DNA of 64,000 nt from Thalassospira sp. HJ (GTDB taxonomy: Bacteria > Pseudomonadota > Alphaproteobacteria > Rhodospirillales > Thalassospiraceae): contig NZ_JYII01000019.1 in the NCBI RefSeq assembly GCF_000948415.1, positions 248,001 through 312,000 on the forward strand, given 5' to 3'. The notes under the pieces were generated by a model, which was not told the DNA's origin, did no database searches, and saw only the letters and a list, made by a program, of their open reading frames with translations. A program made the translations under genes and the position numbers. Positions 53,842-61,638 of the stretch are shown here, in pieces (positions within the stretch are counted from its first letter, which is position 1; the number at the start of each line of letters is the position of its first letter).

Positions 53842-54111
53842 CTAATTGGGCAACCCGATAAAGTGGTCGACCATCCGGCCCATGAATTCGATCAGCTCTG
53901 TCATCATCCAGGGCAGCAAAACCAGAAGGGCGATGAAGATCACCAGAATTTTGGGCACGAAGGTCAGGGTCATTTCCTGAATCTGCGTCAGGGCCTGAAA
54001 CAGGGCGACGATCAAACCAACCCCGAGCGCGATCAGCATCAGCGGCGTGGTGACTTTCAGCAGTGTCCACACCGCGTCATAGGCCACGTCCATGATTTCA
54101 GCTTGATCCAT
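53842..54111 (-). CDS. fliQ: Flagellar export gate protein FliQ
   Basis: An 89-residue protein with two hydrophobic helices (VTTPLMLIALGVGLIVALFQAL; ILVIFIALLVLLPWMMTELIEFM) and the conserved TQIQEMTLTFVPK hinge. The ATG at 54111 with AGGAAG six bases upstream gives the usual FliQ length; an ATG at 54132 lacks a ribosome site. First gene after the terminator at 54243-54271, hence the start of the fliQ-fliR-flhB transcript. Confidence 0.94.
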   Translation of the reverse strand: MDQAEIMDVAYDAVWTLLKVTTPLMLIALGVGLIVALFQALTQIQEMTLTFVPKILVIFIALLVLLPWMMTELIEFMGRMVDHFIGLPN

Positions 54112-54242
54112 CGGGTCTTCCTGTTTCGCCATCTTGTCATGCGGGCCGCACCGGGCCTTTATCCTTCATACAGGATTTATCACGGGGTTTGCCATGATTT
54201 CCTGACTTATCAAACGCTTCCTTGTGCATTTCCCGGAAACAC

Positions 54243-54271
54243 AAAAACCGCACGACGGATCGCGCGGTTTT
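54243..54271 (-). terminator. Rho-independent terminator between fliE and fliQ
   Basis: Minus strand: AAAACCGC / GCGGTTTTT stem about 24 bases past the fliE stop, with the T-run continuing into TTTTTGTG. It separates the flgB-flgC-fliE rod genes from the fliQ-fliR-flhB export genes. Confidence 0.8.
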
Positions 54272-54294
54272 CAAAAAACGTCTGCAAATATCGA

Positions 54295-54618
54295 TCAGAC
54301 CGGCATGTTGAGAATGCTCTGATAAGCTTCCACAGCCTTGTCACGGACTGAGACCACGGTACGCAGGGTTACTTCGGCGGCAGAAACCGCCGTTACAACT
54401 TCATGCAGTTCGGCATCGCCGGTAATGGCTTTCTGGGTCATTTCTTCGCTAAAAGTCATGGTGTCGCGGGCATCATGTGCCGCCCCCTTGACCATGTCGG
54501 CAAAACTTTCCCCCGGGTTCACGGACTGACCCGTACCGGCTACGGTTTCCGTAACGGTGTTGGTCTTGCCTGCGGCCGCATTGCGGTAGGCAGAAATGGC
54601 ATCGTTGAATCCGACCAT
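54295..54618 (-). CDS. fliE: Flagellar hook-basal body adaptor FliE
   Basis: A 107-residue rod adaptor joining the MS ring to the proximal rod. The C-terminal family core is intact: MTQKAITGDAELHEVVTAVSAAEVTLRTVVSVRDKAVEAYQSILNMPV. A Ser/Gly-rich middle (GTGQSVNPGESFADM) is usual. ATG at 54618 with AAGGA upstream; third gene of flgB-flgC-fliE, 45 bases after flgC, followed by a terminator. Confidence 0.95.
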   Translation of the reverse strand: MVGFNDAISAYRNAAAGKTNTVTETVAGTGQSVNPGESFADMVKGAAHDARDTMTFSEEMTQKAITGDAELHEVVTAVSAAEVTLRTVVSVRDKAVEAYQSILNMPV

Positions 54619-54663
54619 GGGTCTCAATCCTTAAACGTGTTCTTGCCCGGGTATATCGTCTGC

Positions 54664-55071
54664 TTACTGCAGGATATCAAGGGTCTTGAGCAACATGCTG
54701 CGCGAAGACTGGATCACATTGAGGTTGGCCTCATAGGAACGCTGTGCTTCGCGCATATCCATCATCTCAACCAGCGTCTCAACGTTCGGGGTCTGAACAT
54801 AGCCCTGATCGTTTGCCGCCGGATGGCTTGGTTCGTATTTCATACCAAAATCAGAGCGATCCGGCATCACCTTATTGACCTTGACCATCTCGACACCGAC
54901 TTCGCGGTCCATGACGTTCTTGAAAGTCAGAAGCTTGCGGCGATACGGATCCTGGCCAGGTGCTGTTGGCAGGCTGTCTGCGTTGGCAACGTTTTCTGCT
55001 GCGATCCGAAGACGCGTACCCTGTGCACGCATACCAGCAGCAGAGATTTTAAAAGCCTTGTAAAGTTCCAT
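54664..55071 (-). CDS. flgC: Flagellar proximal rod protein FlgC
   Basis: A 135-residue rod subunit. The N-terminal D0 motif reads AFKISAAGMRAQGTRLRIAAENVANADS and the C-terminal motif VDMDMR-type helix reads VETLVEMMDMREAQRSYEANLNVIQSSRSMLLKTLDIL. Start 55071 is the only sensible ATG. Lies 23 bases after flgB on the same strand, so co-transcribed. Confidence 0.96.
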   Translation of the reverse strand: MELYKAFKISAAGMRAQGTRLRIAAENVANADSLPTAPGQDPYRRKLLTFKNVMDREVGVEMVKVNKVMPDRSDFGMKYEPSHPAANDQGYVQTPNVETLVEMMDMREAQRSYEANLNVIQSSRSMLLKTLDILQ

Positions 55072-55094
55072 GGTTCTTACTCTCTACCTACCGG

Positions 55095-55493
55095 TTAGCG
55101 ACCAAGGGCCGAAATGAACATTGTTTTCTGTTTGGCATACAAACGGGTCATGGTCTGATAATCGACCTGGTTTTCGTTCATCTTGACCATCTGTTCTTCA
55201 AGGATGACGGCGTTCTTGCCCGGCGCGACTTCATAGTTTTTGCGCACTTCCTCGTCCTTGAAGTTCTGCGGTTTGTTAAGACCCTGACTATGGCCCGGCG
55301 TGGTCGCCTGCATCGCAAGGATGAACTGGCGGTCGCGGCCGATATTCTTCGGGTCAAATTCCTTGAGATCGTTGGCGCGGTAGTTTGGCGTATCGGAGTT
55401 GGCAATATTCTGCGCGATGACTTCCTGACGCTGTGTCAGCCAGTCCATCTTTTCCTTGAGGTTGGCGAACATGCCAAGTTTGCCGATATCCAT
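55095..55493 (-). CDS. flgB: Flagellar proximal rod protein FlgB
   Basis: A 132-residue rod subunit. The rod signature is WLTQRQEVIAQNIANSDTPNYRANDLKEFD and the C-terminus NQVDYQTMTRLYAKQKTMFISALGR is typical. AGGAGCAGGAA precedes the ATG at 55493; an open extension to 55646 is not protein-like. First gene of the rod operon, divergent from csrA, with a CtrA-like half-site pair 44 to 59 bases upstream. Confidence 0.95.
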   Translation of the reverse strand: MDIGKLGMFANLKEKMDWLTQRQEVIAQNIANSDTPNYRANDLKEFDPKNIGRDRQFILAMQATTPGHSQGLNKPQNFKDEEVRKNYEVAPGKNAVILEEQMVKMNENQVDYQTMTRLYAKQKTMFISALGR

Positions 55494-55536
55494 TTCCTGC
55501 TCCTTGTCTGCGCATTGACGAGTATTAGGTGCGCGG

Positions 55537-55552
55537 GTAAAGCCGAAGTTAA
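55537..55552 (-). promoter_or_regulatory. Candidate CtrA-binding site upstream of flgB
   Basis: On the minus strand TTAACTTCGGCTTTAC: TTAA, seven bases, then TTTA, one mismatch from the CtrA consensus TTAA-N7-TTAA. Position just before the first rod gene is where CtrA sites sit in related bacteria, but one near-match of this length can occur by chance. Confidence 0.4.
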
Positions 55553-55775
55553 CGTTGCGCCCTGATCGGGGCTGGAATTTCCGAAGGGCCGTTTTTGCCG
55601 CCCCGCTTATTCCTGCCAACACAAATGCACGTAGCGTGCCAAACATAAAAACAACGTTGAAAACGCCCGTAATTCGTTCTAATCATTGCGGGCACTAGAC
55701 CCCGCCTATGAAACCGGGCATATTGGGCGCCTCTGATGAATAATTGTCATCAATCTATAAAAACCGGGAACTTGC

Positions 55776-56042
55776 ATGCTCTATCTCACACGAAAAGTCG
55801 GCGACTCCGTTGTCATTGATGACAATATTGAAGTCACTGTCGTTGAGGTGCGCGGCAAGACTGTGAAGCTTGGCTTTACCTTCCCCGAGGATGTACAGGT
55901 CCTGCGCCGCGAACTTTATGATCGCATTCAGGAAGAAAACCGTTCGGCAGCCGTCAGCGAAGACCTTATTCGCCATCTCGGCACCGTCGGATCATCCGAT
56001 AAGGTCGCGCCCGAGAAAAAGAGCGATTCCAACGAAGACTAG
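55776..56042 (+). CDS. csrA: Carbon storage/translation regulator CsrA
   Basis: An 88-residue RNA-binding homodimer that blocks or alters translation by binding GGA hairpins. Begins LYLTRKVGDSVVIDDNIEVTVVEVRGKTVKLGF and has the RNA-contacting EDVQVLRRELYDRIQEEN; Arg44 of E. coli CsrA corresponds to an Arg in VLRREL. It is longer than the usual 60 to 70 residues, with a charged tail (SSDKVAPEKKSDSNED). Lies at the head of the fliO-fliP side and divergent from flgB; CsrA next to flagellar genes is common, where it often controls flagellin or rod translation. Confidence 0.92.
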   Translation: MLYLTRKVGDSVVIDDNIEVTVVEVRGKTVKLGFTFPEDVQVLRRELYDRIQEENRSAAVSEDLIRHLGTVGSSDKVAPEKKSDSNED

Positions 56043-56271
56043 GCATTCCGACCAGCTTCGCCCCTGCATCCTTTCGACGGCCCCCTATCTTTTCCAAACC
56101 ATCCCTGCCGCATATCCGTGATGTCCGCGGGGTTTTTGCCGATCTCAACGCATTGATGAAATGGCGTTATGGGCGACAACGATTTGTTGACCATCTTGGG
56201 TCTATGGTCGACGCTATTGAGGTCAGACACCTTGGACAGACAAGGCAAGCTGTCCTGAACAGAAGGACCGA

Positions 56272-56688
56272 ATGGACGGGAAAAAGCCCACCTATGACAT
56301 TACCGACAGCCCGGCAAGCAAGACGGAAAATCTTGCCGCACCGGGCGCGCATGACCAAAAGGCCGTCGCGCTTCGGTATCGGCATGGGCGGGATAACGCC
56401 CCGACACTAAGTGCGAAGGGCGAAGGCAGCGTCGCGGAACAGATATTGCAAGTCGCCTTTGCCAACGGCATCAAGGTCCGAAAAGACAGTGATCTCGCCG
56501 AGATTTTGATGGCAGTAGATGTTGAAAGCGAGATCCCGCTGGAAGCCTTTGCCGCCGTCGCCGAGATTTTGAACTATATATACCGGATCAATCGCATTTA
56601 TGGCGGTCCGTCGCGCAGCCAGTCCGATCCCGAAGATCAGATCATGGCCACACCAAAAGATGACGTAAACGGGGAAGGCCTATCATGA
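56272..56688 (+). CDS. FlhB C-terminal-domain paralogue (YlqH/FhlB-like)
   Basis: A 138-residue soluble protein. After a variable lead of about 30 residues it matches the FlhB cytosolic domain: KAVALRYRHGRDNAPTLSAKGEGSVAEQILQVAFANGIKVRKDSDLAEILMAVDVESEIPLEAFAAVAEILNYIYRINRI, equivalent to the part of FlhB just after the NPTH cleavage site. No membrane part and no NPTH. Such stand-alone copies are known near flagellar genes and can partly replace the cleaved FlhB fragment. AAGGA precedes the ATG; its stop overlaps the next start (ATGA). Confidence 0.85.
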   Translation: MDGKKPTYDITDSPASKTENLAAPGAHDQKAVALRYRHGRDNAPTLSAKGEGSVAEQILQVAFANGIKVRKDSDLAEILMAVDVESEIPLEAFAAVAEILNYIYRINRIYGGPSRSQSDPEDQIMATPKDDVNGEGLS

Positions 56689-57020
56689 GCCCAGAACAGT
56701 ACAAGCCCGATCAGTTCAAGAACGACCTGAAACGCGTCCTGTCCTTGATCCGTACCGGACAGCGATATCTGGAAGACGGCAAGGTGGTCGAACTGTCCGC
56801 CCTTGAAAGCCGTATTTCAGCTCTGTGCGAACAGGCCCGCACCCTTGCCCCGGAACAGCGCAAGGCAGTCGCCCCCCTGCTCGCATCCCTCATTGAGGAG
56901 CTCGGCCAGTTTGAAAGCCAGATGCAGCAGGAATATAGCGATATCCAGCGTCAGCTTCGCGGCATCAGCAACACCGCACAGGCAACAAATGCCTATGCCC
57001 AGGCAGCACGCACCAAGTAG
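56685..57020 (+). CDS. Small helical protein in the flagellar gene group (FlgN-like candidate)
   Basis: A 111-residue protein predicted to be almost all helix, with heptad-like patterns (FKNDLKRVLSLIRTGQRYLEDGKVVELSALESRISALCEQA; LIEELGQFESQMQQEYSDIQRQLRGI). It has no membrane segment. Size, helical character and position between the FlhB-like gene and fliO suggest a flagellar export chaperone such as FlgN, but no diagnostic motif was recognised. Translation is coupled to the preceding gene by the ATGA overlap at 56685-56688. Confidence 0.7.
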   Translation: MSPEQYKPDQFKNDLKRVLSLIRTGQRYLEDGKVVELSALESRISALCEQARTLAPEQRKAVAPLLASLIEELGQFESQMQQEYSDIQRQLRGISNTAQATNAYAQAARTK

Positions 57021-57189
57021 GAAATTCATCCAAGACGCTGAATTGAAACGGCCCATGGGGACGGGCCATCGGGATGCTACCTTGCCTGACCTTCCCGGGC
57101 ACGGTAAACAGAAACACCAAGACAGGTGATCATTGCGGTGCTCAACCTGCCACCAAGCGACACGGGTTGTAGACGGGGAAAACTGCCTG

Positions 57190-57576
57190 ATGGAACTAAG
57201 CGCCTATTTCCGGTTTGTTGCCGCCCTGCTTTTTGTGCTGGGGATCATTGGCGTCTTTGCCCTTCTGGCACGGCGGTTTGTGCCCGGTGCACGCAATATC
57301 AACCGGCGCGGCACCAAAAGACGCCTGTCCGTCGTTGAAGTCGTCCCGGTCGATACCAAGCGCCGTCTGGTTTTGCTCAAGCGTGACGATACCGAACATC
57401 TTGTGATGCTGGGCCCGAATGGTGACACCGTAGTCGAACGCAATATCGGCACCCATTTCAGCGAAATCCTTGGTGATCAGAACCGATCAGACGAAACCCT
57501 GCCGCCTGAGAGCACCGAAATTGCCATCGACGCCACCAAAGACGTCGCCCCGACTGACAGGAATGCGCCTGCATGA
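57190..57576 (+). CDS. fliO: Flagellar biosynthesis protein FliO
   Basis: A 128-residue single-pass membrane protein: N-terminal helix (YFRFVAALLFVLGIIGVFALLARRFV), then a small cytosolic domain with the FliO pattern RRLSVVEVVPVDTKRRLVLLKRDDTEHLVMLGPNGDTVVER. FliO stabilises FliP during gate assembly. ATG at 57190 with GGGGAAAA upstream; the frame is open to 57133 without a better start. Ends in an ATGA overlap with fliP, so tightly coupled to its client. Confidence 0.9.
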   Translation: MELSAYFRFVAALLFVLGIIGVFALLARRFVPGARNINRRGTKRRLSVVEVVPVDTKRRLVLLKRDDTEHLVMLGPNGDTVVERNIGTHFSEILGDQNRSDETLPPESTEIAIDATKDVAPTDRNAPA

Positions 57577-58391
57577 ACCATGATATCCCATCAGCCCGCA
57601 CCAAGGATGTGAAACCGGCAAAGGCCGGATGGCGTGCGCCGCGCTGGCTGACACTCTGTGCGATCTGGTCGCTGATCCCGTTGATCGCGATCCTGGCGGG
57701 TGGCGACACTGTTCAGGCCCAGACATTCAACTTTGATCTTGGCGACGGGCCGGGCGTGACATCATCGGGTCGCCTTATCCAGTTGATCGGTCTGATCACG
57801 GTTCTGAGCATTGCGCCCGCCATCCTGATGATGGTGACGTCCTTTACCCGTATCATCGTGGTGCTGAGCCTGCTTCGAACCGCACTTGGCATTCAGCAAT
57901 CACCGCCAAACCAAGTTCTGATCAGCCTGGCGATGTTCCTGACCCTGTTCATCATGATGCCGACATTGGAGCGCGTCTGGGACGAGGGCCTGCAGCCGAT
58001 GATCAATGGCAACATTGATGAATTCGAAGGGTTCGAGCAGTCCGTCAAACCGGTGCATGACTTCATGATGACCCAAGTGCGCGAACGCGATCTTCAGCTG
58101 TTCGTCAATCTTGCAGGGATCGAGGAAATCACATCGCCTGACGACATTCCGCTGCGCTCCCTGATCCCGGCTTTCATGATCAGTGAGTTGCGCCGTGCGT
58201 TTGAAATCGGCTTCCTGCTGTTTATTCCGTTCCTGATCATCGACATGGTGGTTGCCAGTATCCTGATGTCGATGGGTATGATGATGCTGCCGCCGGTGAT
58301 TATTTCCCTGCCATTCAAACTGATCTTCTTTGTCATGGTCGATGGCTGGTATCTGATCGCCGGATCACTGGTCGAGAGTTTCGGCGGTTAG
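57573..58391 (+). CDS. fliP: Flagellar export gate protein FliP
   Basis: A 272-residue export channel protein. An unusually long lead precedes a cleavable signal (LTLCAIWSLIPLIAILAGGDTVQAQ), followed by the family core LIGLITVLSIAPAILMMVTSFTRIIVVLSLLRTALGIQQSPPNQVLISLAMFLTLFIM and, at the end, FMISELRRAFEIGFLLFIPFLIIDMVVASILMSMGMMMLPP. Overlaps fliO by four bases. The TAG stop abuts the left arm of the MITE-like element at 58390, so the insertion lies exactly at the gene end and may have supplied part of the stop codon. Confidence 0.95.
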   Translation: MNHDIPSARTKDVKPAKAGWRAPRWLTLCAIWSLIPLIAILAGGDTVQAQTFNFDLGDGPGVTSSGRLIQLIGLITVLSIAPAILMMVTSFTRIIVVLSLLRTALGIQQSPPNQVLISLAMFLTLFIMMPTLERVWDEGLQPMINGNIDEFEGFEQSVKPVHDFMMTQVRERDLQLFVNLAGIEEITSPDDIPLRSLIPAFMISELRRAFEIGFLLFIPFLIIDMVVASILMSMGMMMLPPVIISLPFKLIFFVMVDGWYLIAGSLVESFGG

Positions 58392-58656
58392 AGCCTATCC
58401 CCTCTCGGTTTCTTGATTTTGCCGGAGGACTTTTTCTGTCCAGTTAGGAAAGGATCGCAGAACGTAGCGGTGCTACATTCAAGATCGTTGACGCGGCTGG
58501 ACAGAAAAAGCTCCCGGCCCTCCGGGTTCTTGTTTGGCGACGTTTCGCTGCGTTACACCGCTTGTACGATGCGCCGCATCGTCCGGTGCGCTGTGCCTTG
58601 CCAAACGCTACGCCAAACAAAAACAAAATCTGAGAAACCGAGAGGGGATAGGCTCT
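58390..58656. mobile_element. MITE-like element 2: 267 bp, inverted ends, two inner stems
   Basis: The outer arms start AGAGCCTATCCCCTCTCGG at 58390 and end with the complement at 58656; 24 bases pair perfectly and the match continues loosely to about 33. Inside are two more inverted repeats, 14 bp (58430-58443 with 58497-58510) and 10 bp (58530-58539 with 58611-58620), each with a small hairpin in its loop (GTAGC/GCTAC at 58464-58476; ACGATGC/GCATCGT at 58566-58582). No transposase is encoded and no clear target duplication is visible. Length and fold plan equal those of element 1 although the sequences differ. It is the only content of the fliP-oxidase gap. Confidence 0.82.
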
Positions 58657-58709
58657 GTGCCGGCGGGCCCAAAACGCCAAACACCACCGAACACGAAAGA
58701 AGGCTGACC

Positions 58710-59978
58710 TCAGCTTTCGAGATGATCGCGCAGGCGGTAGTACCAGATCGCAATCGTCGCATAAGCACGGTGCAGATCATGCGCATATAGCGGCTTGATA
58801 TCGCGGAACCGCAGAGGCAACGGCGTATCAGTCGCCAGAAGGTTAGCGGCAATCGCCTTACCCAGCGAAGTCGATAGCGCCACCCCGCGCCCGTTATATC
58901 CCACCGCCATCGTCATGTTTTCAACCGGTCGATGGATATGCGGAAAATGGTCATAGGTCATGGCTAGGCGCCCTGACCAGTAAAATTCAAGGGGCACCGA
59001 CTTCACCCACGGATAATAGGTGTGGAGTTCTGATATGATTTCCCTGAACCCGCTCCGATCCTTGGGATCTTCAAACGTACCGCGCCCACCCAGCATCAGT
59101 CGTCCGCCCGGACCGATACGGAAATAGTTGCCAATACGGCGGGTATCAGAGACCGGTGTTTTAGTCGGCAAGGTCGTTGCCAACTGCTCTTCGCTGAGCG
59201 GGGCTGTCGCCACCTGAAAACTGTTTACCGGGATCAGGCTTTTGCGAAGCTTCGGGAACAAATCCCCGGAATAGGCATTTGTCGCCACCACCAGATGATC
59301 GCTTTTGATCGTGGCGACGCCAGCGCCGATCTCGGCATGCCATTTCCCGGAAATGTTTTTAACCCGCTTTACCGGTGCCGGGGCAAAGACCTGACAGCCC
59401 GCCGACTGTGCGGCACGGGTTAGCCCGCGGATATATTTCAACGGGTGCAACTGCCCCGCCCGGTTATCAAGCCAACCACCAACAAGGCGTTCACTGCCAG
59501 TCATTGCCTGAACTTCTGCCGTATCAAGCATTTTGACATCCGCCCCGCGCGATTGCCATTCGCGCATGCGGGTTTCAAGCCAGCCCAGATGATCACGTTT
59601 GACCGATCCCTGTATCCAGCCACTTGGCGTGGGATCACAGTCAATGTCGTGTTCCTTGATCAGGTTAAAGGTCGTCTCGGCGGTTTTGCCAGCGAACTCG
59701 GTCGAGTATTCACCATAAAGCTTATCGATCTTGTCGGGGTCGTGCTTAAGCCCCGGAATGACTTGCCCGCCATTCCTGCCCGATGCCCCAAACCCGGGAC
59801 GTACTGCATCAACCAGAATGACCGATGCGCCGCCCTTGGCCAGTTGAAGCGCACAGGACATGCCGGTAAACCCGCCACCGATAATCATCACATCGCAAAC
59901 ATGGTCGCCTTCTGGCTGCGCTGTTTCAGGGGCGTCACTGGCTGTCGCTTCCCACAGCGATGTCAGATCATCTTTCAT
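58710..59978 (-). CDS. FAD-dependent amine oxidase, PuuB/DadA-like (DAO family)
   Basis: A 422-residue flavoenzyme. FAD-binding GGGFTGMSCALQLAKGG near residue 33, the acidic end of the second strand in VILVDA, SGRNGGQVIPG for flavin binding, and the C-terminal GYNGRGVALSTSLGKAIA that caps the flavin; it resembles gamma-glutamylputrescine oxidase PuuB and related amine oxidases. Such enzymes oxidise secondary amines to aldehydes, and an aldehyde dehydrogenase and polyamine-type importer lie at 23-29 kb, though not in the same operon. Start 59978. Monocistronic as far as can be seen; the exact amine is not certain. Confidence 0.88.
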   Translation of the reverse strand: MKDDLTSLWEATASDAPETAQPEGDHVCDVMIIGGGFTGMSCALQLAKGGASVILVDAVRPGFGASGRNGGQVIPGLKHDPDKIDKLYGEYSTEFAGKTAETTFNLIKEHDIDCDPTPSGWIQGSVKRDHLGWLETRMREWQSRGADVKMLDTAEVQAMTGSERLVGGWLDNRAGQLHPLKYIRGLTRAAQSAGCQVFAPAPVKRVKNISGKWHAEIGAGVATIKSDHLVVATNAYSGDLFPKLRKSLIPVNSFQVATAPLSEEQLATTLPTKTPVSDTRRIGNYFRIGPGGRLMLGGRGTFEDPKDRSGFREIISELHTYYPWVKSVPLEFYWSGRLAMTYDHFPHIHRPVENMTMAVGYNGRGVALSTSLGKAIAANLLATDTPLPLRFRDIKPLYAHDLHRAYATIAIWYYRLRDHLES

Positions 59979-60142
59979 GTAGACCTCGGTGGCATGGCCT
60001 TATGGCCGGTGGCAGGAGATGCGCGGCACTAACAGTCTGATTTTAAAACCTTAACTCAAATTCCAGCTACATCAATACATTCCTGTAAACTGATAAGCAG
60101 GACACATGGAAATCAGTGACGCCCAAACCCGGCACAGCAAAT

Positions 60143-60175
60143 AAAAAAGCCGCCTGCTGTGCAGAACGGCTTTTT
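60143..60175 (-). terminator. Rho-independent terminator after the Sel1-repeat gene
   Basis: Minus strand: AAAAAGCCG / CGGCTTTTTT with a 14-base loop that is itself partly paired (TGC/GCA); a long T-run follows. It lies about 45 bases past the gene's stop. Confidence 0.85.
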
Positions 60176-60219
60176 GGTCTTCCCTAGACTTGGGCATTGG
60201 CGCCCAACGGTATCCGGTC

Positions 60220-61539
60220 CTAGCCCTTTTGGCGGCCGGATTTGAAAACATCCTGTTCAAGCGGCTTAAGGCCAAAGCTGCCCCGACGCGGCGCCGGATT
60301 TTCGGCCACGTATTTTTCGGCCACCTGACGTTCCCGCTCGCTCATACGGGCATGAATAGCGCCCATTTCGCGCTGTGCCTGACTGCCTTCGGTCGGTGCC
60401 GACATTTTCAGCCAGTAATAAGCCAGAACATTGTCCTGTTCGACGCCGCTGCCGATCGCGTAAAGACGCCCAAGGGCGGCCTGACCGTTCGCCGATCCCT
60501 TGCCAGCTGCACGCTCGTACCAGGTTGCGGCACGTACCATATCAACTGGCACGCCCAAGCCATGTTCATACATCACCCCGATCAGGTGATAGCCCCCCGG
60601 ATGGCCAAGTTCGGCCAGGTCCATGGCAAGATCAAGCGCATTGGCGTAATCAGGTTCGCGATGCGGTACACCGAAAATCTGAATCTGGGTCATCTGGTAT
60701 TTCGCAGACGCATCTCCCTGATCGACCGCATGGCTCAGCATTTTCCAGCCACGGTTAAACAGCTTCAGATCCGATGAATGGCAGAAATACATCGCAAGGT
60801 TTGCCTGCGCATAGGCATCGCCTTCGCTTGCGGCAAGTTCAAACCAGCTGATGCTTTCGGCAATATTGCGTTCTGCGCCAAGACCAACACCAAGGGCGTA
60901 GCCAAGGGCCGATGCAGCCTCGACACTGCCCGCACGGGCGGCGCGCATGTTGAATTCGAACGACTTCGACGGATCGCGACGAACCCCGCGCCCTTCGAGA
61001 TAAAGATACGCCAGAACACTGGCCGCTGACGGGTCATTCAGCTCGCTCGCACGTTCGAAATAGCCAACGGCCTTTTCGTCGTCCTGCGGCACACCCCAGC
61101 CGTTCAGATAGCAAACACCAAGATTGTAAAGGGCTGCGACCGAGCCGAACTCGATGGCCTCTTCAAACCAGTGGGCGGCAGTTTCGGCATTTTCCTGAAC
61201 ACCAAGCCCCTTGGCATAGAGATATCCAAGGTTGTTGGCCGATACCGGGCCGCCAGCGGTGGCTTCTTCGTTAAACCAGTAGGCCGCTTCGCGATACCAT
61301 TGCTGGCCTTCGCCAAGATCCTCGGCAACGCCGAGTCCCTTGCTGCGCATATAGCCGTAGCAAACAGCGGCAAACGCACGGCTTTGGCGGTGAATCTGGT
61401 CAAGGATACGGCGGGTCGCGGACTCATCACGCGGCATCCCGTCGCCCTGATAATGCTTCTGGGCAAGCGAAAGCTGGGCGAAAATGTCCTTTTCGACATT
61501 CGCCTCATCGTAATAGACCATTTTAAGTGCACGATCCAT
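60220..61539 (-). CDS. Sel1-repeat (SLR) protein
   Basis: A 439-residue solenoid of about nine Sel1-like repeats of 36 residues, e.g. SANNLGYLYAKGLGVQENAETAAHWFEEAIEFG and AALYNLGVCYLNGWGVPQDDEKAVGYFERASELN; the last unit ends NVLAYYWLKMSA. It is without signal peptide or membrane segment. Sel1 proteins are scaffolds, often in signalling or motility regulation. ATG at 61539 is preferred; GTG at 61542 is adjacent. It follows the large repeat protein by 99 bases on the same strand and may be co-transcribed with it. Client unknown. Confidence 0.86.
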   Translation of the reverse strand: MDRALKMVYYDEANVEKDIFAQLSLAQKHYQGDGMPRDESATRRILDQIHRQSRAFAAVCYGYMRSKGLGVAEDLGEGQQWYREAAYWFNEEATAGGPVSANNLGYLYAKGLGVQENAETAAHWFEEAIEFGSVAALYNLGVCYLNGWGVPQDDEKAVGYFERASELNDPSAASVLAYLYLEGRGVRRDPSKSFEFNMRAARAGSVEAASALGYALGVGLGAERNIAESISWFELAASEGDAYAQANLAMYFCHSSDLKLFNRGWKMLSHAVDQGDASAKYQMTQIQIFGVPHREPDYANALDLAMDLAELGHPGGYHLIGVMYEHGLGVPVDMVRAATWYERAAGKGSANGQAALGRLYAIGSGVEQDNVLAYYWLKMSAPTEGSQAQREMGAIHARMSERERQVAEKYVAENPAPRRGSFGLKPLEQDVFKSGRQKG

Positions 61540-61638
61540 CACAGCACTACACTCATCACCGTTCCAAAAAAGACAACAGAATCATGGCACTGCCACCCAT
61601 CACGGGCGAAATGCGTGCCACGATATATTTATCGAACG

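Noticed and set aside
55600-55625. Possible sigma-54 promoter (TGGCAGG...AAGC on the minus strand) upstream of flgB
   Set aside because: Spacing between the GG and GC elements is one base short and the -12 element is poor.
56169-56258. 29-residue open frame before the FlhB-like gene
   Set aside because: It has a start, a stop and a reasonable peptide, but no ribosome site and no context; too short to support.
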